Positions 7,799-11,345 of a stretch of DNA of 11,345 nt are shown one piece after another. The notes under the pieces were generated by a model that saw nothing but the letters and a program-made list of their open reading frames with translations, ran no database searches and had not been told where the DNA came from. Position 1 is the first letter of the stretch. The number at the start of each line of letters is the position of its first letter. Made by a program: the position numbers and the translations under genes. Origin of the DNA: Nitriliruptoraceae bacterium (GTDB taxonomy: Bacteria > Actinomycetota > Nitriliruptoria > Nitriliruptorales > Nitriliruptoraceae); assembly GCA_007118045.1 (NCBI GenBank), contig SKTG01000287.1:1-11345 (forward strand). The letters run 5' to 3'.

Positions 7799-8194
7799 TC
7801 ACTCGAACGCCCCCGCTTCCCTGATGTGCCAGCGGAGCCGGTGGTCCTCGATCGCGGTGGCGGCCCGTTCCCAGCGGTCACGGTCGGGCCGAGCGGGAGG
7901 TCGGGGTCCGAGCACGACGTGGAGGTGGCGGGGGGTGGCGCGCAGACGGGCGTGGTGGCGCAGCTGGGTGTCGACCTCTTGGCGCAGGTCCGTTCGAGCA
8001 GCTGCGCATGCCAGCCCGGCCGGACCCCGGCATGGCGGACGCGGGTGGGTCCAGCCCTCCCGCAGCTCCGCCTCCGAGCGTCGCTCGCCCTTGGCCTCCC
8101 GGGTGGCGAGCGTGGCGGTCTGCGCCGCCGCAGCCGACGACTCGCCCCGCGACGCCAGGTGTTCGACGATCTGGGCAAAGTGATCCGGTAGCCG
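7799..8194 (-). pseudogene. Remnant resembling the C-terminus of a MobF/TrwC-type relaxase
   Basis: The last 131 codons before the TGA at 7799 resemble the tail of large actinobacterial conjugative relaxases, as far as I remember that family. Near the start is TATLATREAKGERRSEAELREGW, like the ATxATRxAK...W block. At the end is VVLGPRPP...DRWERAATAIEDHRLRWHI, like the LGPRP...RWxxAAxxIExYRxRWxI tail. Between them the text looks better in the +1 frame (VRHAGVRPGWHAQLLERT, about 8042-7989), which suggests a pair of compensating frameshifts. The frame stays open to 8557, but nothing upstream is recognisable and no relaxase or helicase motif is present. I therefore call it a decayed fragment, not a gene. 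It may instead be a degenerate hypothetical gene. Confidence 0.5.
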
Positions 8195-8689
8195 GGGTCG
8201 AACCGGCCGCGCAACCGTGCACCGATCCGCGTCAGCAAGGACCGCAGCTGGCTCGATGGGCGACCGCGTCGATCGGAAGACCGCGAACCGGCCCTTCTCG
8301 ATGGGCGAGGGGGGCGGGTTGGGTTGAGAGGACGGCGATAGATGCGCTGACAAGACGTATGGCCCCGCGAGACTTGGTGCTGGCGAGCTACCGAGCTCTC
8401 GGGTGCGGCTGACGTCGCGAAGGGCGCGAGAACGGGTCGGTCGCTTCGTGGCGGCTCCCCTCGCTGGACGAGCGCCTAGGACCGTCCCACAGGCTGAGGG
8501 GTAAGGCGCGCAGGTATCGCTGCCCCTCGAAACCCATGACGCAGCCGGCTTCGACACCGTGGGCCGTTCGGTCCATCGCGGGGCGTACGCCGCCTACACC
8601 TGCATCCGCCGCCCGTCGACCCCTTGACGGCACCAGCGGCCCCGCCCGGAGCGGAGATCGATGCGGACGGCGGGACCGTGCATCTGCGG
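8195..8689. other. Stretch without a recognisable gene
   Basis: Several reading frames are open here, but none gives a protein I recognise or has a convincing ribosome binding site. One minus-strand frame (to 8557) encodes a Pro/Arg/Ser-rich text that contains the peptide SPIE twice, from a 12-bp direct repeat (8252-8263 and 8297-8308). A plus-strand open stretch (8505-8624, about 40 codons) ends in TGA just before the ABC permease scrap and may be another remnant. A 13-bp sequence at 8302-8314 matches the tRNA-Leu 3' end in inverted orientation. Confidence 0.5.
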
Positions 8690-8867
8690 GTTCCCGTGAC
8701 GCTGCTCACCATCCTGCTCCTCATCGGGGTGCAACTCAGCGGTGCCACGCTGCTGGCGGGAGCGATGGAGGAGAAGTCCGGCCGGGTGGTCGAGATGCTG
8801 GTCTCGACCGCGCGACCATGGGCAGTTGCTCACGGCGAAGATCGCCGCGTATCTCGGGTCAGCGATG
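8690..8867 (+). pseudogene. Frameshifted fragment of an ABC-2 type permease
   Basis: The plus-strand translation VPVTLLTILLLIGVQLSGATLL... runs into AGAMEEKSGRVVEMLVSTARPW, the EEKSxRVxEVLLSxxRPW motif typical of ABC-2/NatB-like export permeases. It covers one TM helix and the following cytoplasmic loop. After W (TGG at 8819-8821) the expected continuation QLLTAKIAAYLGSAM is found only after skipping one base, so a G appears inserted in the GGG at 8820-8822. No N-terminal part, no further TM helices and no ATPase gene are nearby. The fragment ends where the convergent toxin gene ends, with a few bases of overlap. A full-length gene of this family would be about 400 aa, so this is a small dead piece. 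Confidence 0.75.
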
Positions 8868-9257
8868 GGCAGTGACCTGGATGGCCGGGAGGCCCTCGAA
8901 GCCGCTGGGGTCGGCGGTGACGATCGTCCGCGAGGACGCTGCCGCCGTCGCGGCGATGATGAGGTCGTGCGCTCCCCGGGGGCGTCCCGACCGGCGCGTG
9001 GCTGCGAGCATGGTGGCGTGTGTCCGAGCAACGGCCAGGTCGTACGGCAGCACGGGCAGTACGTCGAGCAGATCGTCCACGAACGCTTGGCGTGAAGAGC
9101 GGTGGTCGGCGGTTGCCAGCTCCACCCCCACGAGCAACTCGGCGACGGTGACCGCGGCGATGGCGACGTCATCGTCATCGCCGATGCGGCCCTCCAGGTC
9201 GGCGGCCTCGCGCTCGGCGTCGATGAGGAAGGTGGTGTCGAGCAGAAGGAGACTCAG
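8859..9257 (-). CDS. VapC-type PIN-domain ribonuclease toxin
   Basis: Predicted Mg2+-dependent RNase toxin of 132 aa. The PIN acidic residues are in place: D7 in LLLLDTTFLID, E40 in TVAELLVGVE, D98 in GAHDLIIAATA and D116 in TADPSGFEGLP. No ATG, GTG or TTG lies between the in-frame upstream TGA and the conserved LLLLDTTFLID. The best start is therefore the CTG at 9257. It overlaps the antitoxin stop as CTGA and has GAGGAG 5 bases upstream. Starting at the TTG at 9137 instead would remove the first catalytic Asp. It follows a Phd/YefM antitoxin gene, the usual antitoxin-first order, so translation should be coupled. Its cellular target cannot be told from the sequence. Confidence 0.88.
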   Translation of the reverse strand: MSLLLLDTTFLIDAEREAADLEGRIGDDDDVAIAAVTVAELLVGVELATADHRSSRQAFVDDLLDVLPVLPYDLAVARTHATMLAATRRSGRPRGAHDLIIAATAAASSRTIVTADPSGFEGLPAIQVTAHR

Positions 9258-9496
9258 TTCCGCTCCTCAACCGACAGCAGCGAGCGGGTGTCGCGCAGGT
9301 CGTCGCCCCAGGTCGGGTCGGGGTGGTGACGAGCCAGCACGGTCTTGACCTGATGTCCCCGGCCTCGATCCACGGGCTCGAGGTGAGCGACCGCCTTTCC
9401 GCGGCGGACGATGGTGTAATGCTCTCCACGTTGCTCGACGGCGTCGAGCAGGTTGGCGAACCGCCGTGCGGCTTCTGTGGCGCTGACGTCAGGCAT
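9254..9496 (-). CDS. Phd/YefM-type antitoxin
   Basis: Antitoxin of 80 aa that should bind and neutralise the adjacent PIN toxin and repress its own operon. The N-terminal part MPDVSATEAARRFANLLDAVEQ...YTIVRRGKAVAHLEPV (about 1-42) is the characteristic Phd/YefM DNA-binding and dimerisation fold. The C-terminal half, ending in RSLLSVEERN, is the likely toxin-binding segment. Codons for its last residues (Glu-Glu) form the GAGGAG ribosome binding site of the toxin. The ATG at 9496 follows a -10-like box by only 8 bases and has no Shine-Dalgarno, so the mRNA may be leaderless. Confidence 0.9.
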   Translation of the reverse strand: MPDVSATEAARRFANLLDAVEQRGEHYTIVRRGKAVAHLEPVDRGRGHQVKTVLARHHPDPTWGDDLRDTRSLLSVEERN

Positions 9497-9499
9497 GGG

Positions 9500-9514
9500 A
9501 TCAGATTATCAGAT
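9500..9514 (-). promoter_or_regulatory. Putative promoter and operator of the toxin-antitoxin operon
   Basis: On the minus strand GATAAT (9505-9510) lies 8 bases before the antitoxin ATG and looks like a -10 box. It is embedded in two direct copies of ATCTGAT separated by one base (9500-9506 and 9508-9514). This AT-rich island is striking in such GC-rich DNA and sits where autoregulatory antitoxin binding is expected. No clear -35 is visible. Confidence 0.5.
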
Positions 9515-9581
9515 CATGGTTCTCGGCGCGGGTGACGGCCCGAACCGAGCGTCGCACCGGACACGACGCGGGGTTGCGGGC

Positions 9582-9602
9582 GATGCCACCGTCGGCAGCA
9601 CC
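9582..9602 (-). terminator. Possible hairpin after the DUF732-like gene
   Basis: On the minus strand GGTGCTGCC and GGTGGCATC can form a 9-bp stem with three G-U pairs around loop GAC, 15 bases past the stop at 9618. There is no T-run. The arms are wobble-rich, so this is tentative. The rest of 9515-9581 shows nothing clear. Confidence 0.3.
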
Positions 9603-9617
9603 CGCGAGTCGGAGGCG

Positions 9618-10064
9618 CTACTCCTCCATGACGTCCTTCAGCGCAGCACGCTGGCTGGGGCAGAGCTTGTCGGCGGCCTCGGAGAGTGCGGCGTAGGTGG
9701 CGTGGGGGTCGAGGCGGAGCAGGTCGGACATGCCGTCGAAGGTCATGTCGGCATCGCCCGCTCTGAGGCAGGCGGTGCGCCCGATCGTGACGAGTTCGGC
9801 GTCGTCGTGGTCCTCGAACGGGTCAGTGGTGGAACCGTCCTCGGTCCAGGTGCGTGCCGCGCCCGCGAAGTCGAACTCGGCATCGAGGACGGGGATGCTC
9901 GCCGCGTCGACGGTGCTGGCCGAGACGCGTCCGCCGATGAACGCGAGCGGTAGGAGGATGATCAGAGCGAGCCATGGCAGCCAGGTGCGTCGGCCGGGTC
10001 CGCTCTCTCCGGAGGTCTCGGTGCTCGTGGGCTCGGTCGTGTCGGCTGGTACGGAGGCGGACAT
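9618..10064 (-). CDS. Single-pass membrane protein with DUF732-like C-terminal domain
   Basis: Uncharacterised protein of 148 aa. A Ser/Thr/Glu-rich cytoplasmic N-terminus (1-25) ends in GRR before one TM helix (about 28-45); the rest should face outward. The C-terminal half, TIGRTACLRAGD...SDLLRL...TYAALSEAADKLCPSQ, has the GRxxC...A...LCP spacing of DUF732-like actinobacterial secreted proteins. C99 and C135 could form a disulfide. The start at 10064 is chosen because GGAGGG lies 7 bases upstream. A possible GTG further up (10121) falls inside the hairpin terminator of the preceding operon. Its function is unknown, and the DUF732 link is a pattern resemblance only. Confidence 0.7.
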   Translation of the reverse strand: MSASVPADTTEPTSTETSGESGPGRRTWLPWLALIILLPLAFIGGRVSASTVDAASIPVLDAEFDFAGAARTWTEDGSTTDPFEDHDDAELVTIGRTACLRAGDADMTFDGMSDLLRLDPHATYAALSEAADKLCPSQRAALKDVMEE

Positions 10065-10102
10065 CGGGTGCCCTCCAGGGTCGGTTCGAGTGGGAGGCAC
10101 CG

Positions 10103-10134
10103 GCTCCGGCAGGACGTTCACACCCTGCCGGAGC
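10103..10134 (-). terminator. Strong hairpin terminator after the glycosyltransferase operon
   Basis: Perfect 11-bp inverted repeat GCTCCGGCAGG (10103-10113) and CCTGCCGGAGC (10124-10134) with a 10-base loop. It starts 6 bases after the stop of the 45-codon gene. No T-run follows, as is usual in high-GC actinobacteria. It separates that operon from the DUF732-like gene. Confidence 0.7.
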
Positions 10135-10140
10135 GGGTGG

Positions 10141-10278
10141 TCAGTCCTGGTCTTTGTCGAAGAATCGGCTGAATCGGTGGGTCAAAGCCCCACTGGCGGT
10201 CAGGAGCATGCCGACCAGGGCGAGTGGCGCTGTCGCCATCCCCGTCATCGCCAGGTGGGCGGTCGCGAGCGTGTTCAT
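10141..10278 (-). CDS. 45-residue membrane protein with LAXTG-like sorting signal
   Basis: A 45-aa protein, not recognised by name. Its ATG overlaps the glycosyltransferase stop (ATGA). It is preceded by AAAGGAGGT, a near-perfect Shine-Dalgarno, 6 bases upstream and inside the last codons of the glycosyltransferase, so translation is real and coupled. Residues 9-13 read LAMTG, followed by a hydrophobic segment (about 15-33, APLALVGMLLTASGAL) and a basic then acidic tail (HRFSRFFDKDQD). This is the layout of a class E sortase (LAXTG) cell-wall sorting signal, but only eight residues precede the motif and there is no signal peptide. It may instead be a small membrane subunit of the glycosyltransferase in which the motif is chance. 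A strong hairpin follows the stop. Confidence 0.75.
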   Translation of the reverse strand: MNTLATAHLAMTGMATAPLALVGMLLTASGALTHRFSRFFDKDQD

Positions 10279-11345
10279 GTTGCACCTCCTTTCTCGGTGA
10301 CGTAGCGGGTCGGCGAATCCCACGTGCAGGACTCGACCGTTGGCTGGCGGATCGTCTTGATGGCTGCGTGGAGGAAGTTCACGCGGTAGAGCCAGTCGAA
10401 GGCGAAGATGAACGGGATGAAGACCACCAGCCGGGGCTTCTTGAGCGCGATGGCGGCAGCGGCGACCCAGACCGAGTACATCACGGCCACGAACGTGGCG
10501 ACCGTTTGGGGTTGGACCCAGTCCGCGGCGATCGCGGTCACGAGCAGGACCGGCCACAGCAGGGCGTAGAGCACCCAGTCGAAGATCAGGCTGACGTACC
10601 AGAAGTCGAACCAGGAGCGGCGGCGCCCGACCTTGTGACCCACGATGCCCTGGCAGGTCCCCCACAGCCAGCGCAGGTTCTGCTTGTACCACTCAGGCCC
10701 GGTCGTGGGGTCCTGGACGAACGCTTCGGCGTCGGGGGCGTAGCGGACCCGGCCGAGCTTGCGTCGCTGGACCTCCAGGACCCAGTACGTGTCGTCCACG
10801 ATGTAGGGGGTGCGCTCCACCAACACCTGCCCGAGCACGCCGCTGCGATACATCGAGTTCGAACCCGAGATGCAGTTCAACGCGTTGAAGGCGTCCTGAC
10901 CCCGACGGATGGTGACCTGGTAGCGCCAGTAGGAGTACGCACGGGCCGCGACCCACGGGTTCCACCGCACGTCCTCGGACCAGTTCGTGGTGGTCCGGCC
11001 CACCACGATCACCGAGGTCGGGTCCGAGGCGAACCGCTGCAGACACAACGTCACGAAGTCCGACGCGATGACCGTGTCGTCGTCGAGGATCGCGAGGTAG
11101 TCGTACCGGTCCAGCAAACCCAGCTCGTGGACCGTGCGGTACAGCGCGGCGGGTTTGCCGACGTTGGTCTCGAGCACGTAGACCTCGGCGCCCGCGGCCC
11201 GGGCGACCTCCACGGTCGCATCGCTGGATCCGTCGGAGACCACGTAGACGTCGCACTGGCCCACCGCCGAGGCCACCGTGTCCGCGATCGTCGCGGCACC
11301 GTCCTTGGAAGCGATCAGCACCGCGACCGACGCCGGATCCGCACC
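10275..11345 (-). CDS. Processive-type family 2 glycosyltransferase (5' end outside window)
   Basis: Membrane glycosyltransferase related to cellulose, hyaluronan and chitin synthase-type GT2 enzymes, probably polymerising or exporting a surface polysaccharide from nucleotide sugars. Numbering from the window edge over 356 visible residues: VAVLIASKDG (7-16) begins the GT-A fold, VVSDGSSDAT (35-44) binds nucleotide, LAILDDDT (84-91) is the DxD metal site and YIVDDTYW (181-188) holds the catalytic acidic residue in place of TED. QNLRW (222-226) is the QxxRW acceptor motif. Hydrophobic segments follow (about 246-275, 281-300, 305-328). A GTG at 11321 could be a start, but the fold begins before it and the frame is open to the edge, so I treat the gene as truncated by the window. 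The product sugar is not predictable. Confidence 0.88.
   Translation of the reverse strand, partial: GADPASVAVLIASKDGAATIADTVASAVGQCDVYVVSDGSSDATVEVARAAGAEVYVLETNVGKPAALYRTVHELGLLDRYDYLAILDDDTVIASDFVTLCLQRFASDPTSVIVVGRTTTNWSEDVRWNPWVAARAYSYWRYQVTIRRGQDAFNALNCISGSNSMYRSGVLGQVLVERTPYIVDDTYWVLEVQRRKLGRVRYAPDAEAFVQDPTTGPEWYKQNLRWLWGTCQGIVGHKVGRRRSWFDFWYVSLIFDWVLYALLWPVLLVTAIAADWVQPQTVATFVAVMYSVWVAAAAIALKKPRLVVFIPFIFAFDWLYRVNFLHAAIKTIRQPTVESCTWDSPTRYVTEKGGAT

Noticed and set aside
7435..8238. Extension of fhaA upstream through the tRNA gene
   Set aside because: The frame is open, but it reads through a tRNA and lacks any domain; the conserved FhaA N-terminus starts at 7434.
8252..8308. 12-bp direct repeat CTCGATGGGCGA, 45 bp apart
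   Set aside because: Too short and only two copies; not enough to call an attachment site or iteron.
8388..8633. 81-codon minus-strand open frame
   Set aside because: No recognisable family, composition typical of a chance high-GC frame, and no ribosome binding site I would trust.
10065..10121. Longer N-terminus for the DUF732-like protein from 10121
   Set aside because: That start lies inside a perfect 11-bp hairpin, while the ATG at 10064 has a strong ribosome binding site.
10279..10692. Longer form of the 45-residue protein extending upstream in its frame
   Set aside because: The upstream part lies wholly within the glycosyltransferase gene in another frame and is Arg/Pro/Gly-rich shadow text; the strong ribosome binding site is placed for the short form.

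Overview
The window reads as chromosomal DNA of a high-GC actinobacterium. Three things point there: very high GC with GTG starts, the gene order fhaA-fhaB-pstP-rodA-pbpA-pknB, which is a hallmark of Actinobacteria, and a tRNA-Leu(CAG) divergent from fhaA, an arrangement I recall from Mycobacterium tuberculosis. Proteins are rich in Asp/Glu and the kinase carries a long acidic tail. This would fit a deep-branching, possibly salt-adapted lineage such as Nitriliruptoria, but that placement is inference only.

Region 1 (about 81-7434, all minus strand) is the conserved cell-growth and signalling operon. In transcription order it encodes two FHA phosphothreonine-binding proteins (fhaA, fhaB), a PP2C phosphatase (pstP), a SEDS peptidoglycan polymerase (rodA), a class B transpeptidase (pbpA) and a PASTA Ser/Thr kinase (pknB). 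Four-base overlaps link fhaB-pstP and rodA-pbpA, and probably couple their translation. The kinase and phosphatase set the phosphorylation state, the FHA proteins read it, and RodA with PbpA polymerise and cross-link the wall. There is only one kinase; no pknA lies between pbpA and pknB. A hairpin follows the last gene.

Region 2 (about 7435-9257) begins with the tRNA-Leu on the plus strand, followed by a small accessory zone full of debris. It holds a minus-strand remnant resembling the C-terminus of a MobF/TrwC-type relaxase, a stretch with nothing recognisable, and a frameshifted scrap of an ABC-2 permease. The zone ends with an intact-looking VapBC-type toxin-antitoxin pair (minus strand), whose toxin appears to start at a CTG codon.

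Region 3 (about 9580-11345, minus strand) holds a small single-pass membrane protein with a DUF732-like C-terminal half. Upstream of it is a two-gene unit: a processive-type family 2 glycosyltransferase, whose 5' end lies beyond the window, and a translationally coupled 45-residue protein. That small protein looks like a bare LAXTG cell-wall sorting signal. It is the most unusual object in the window.
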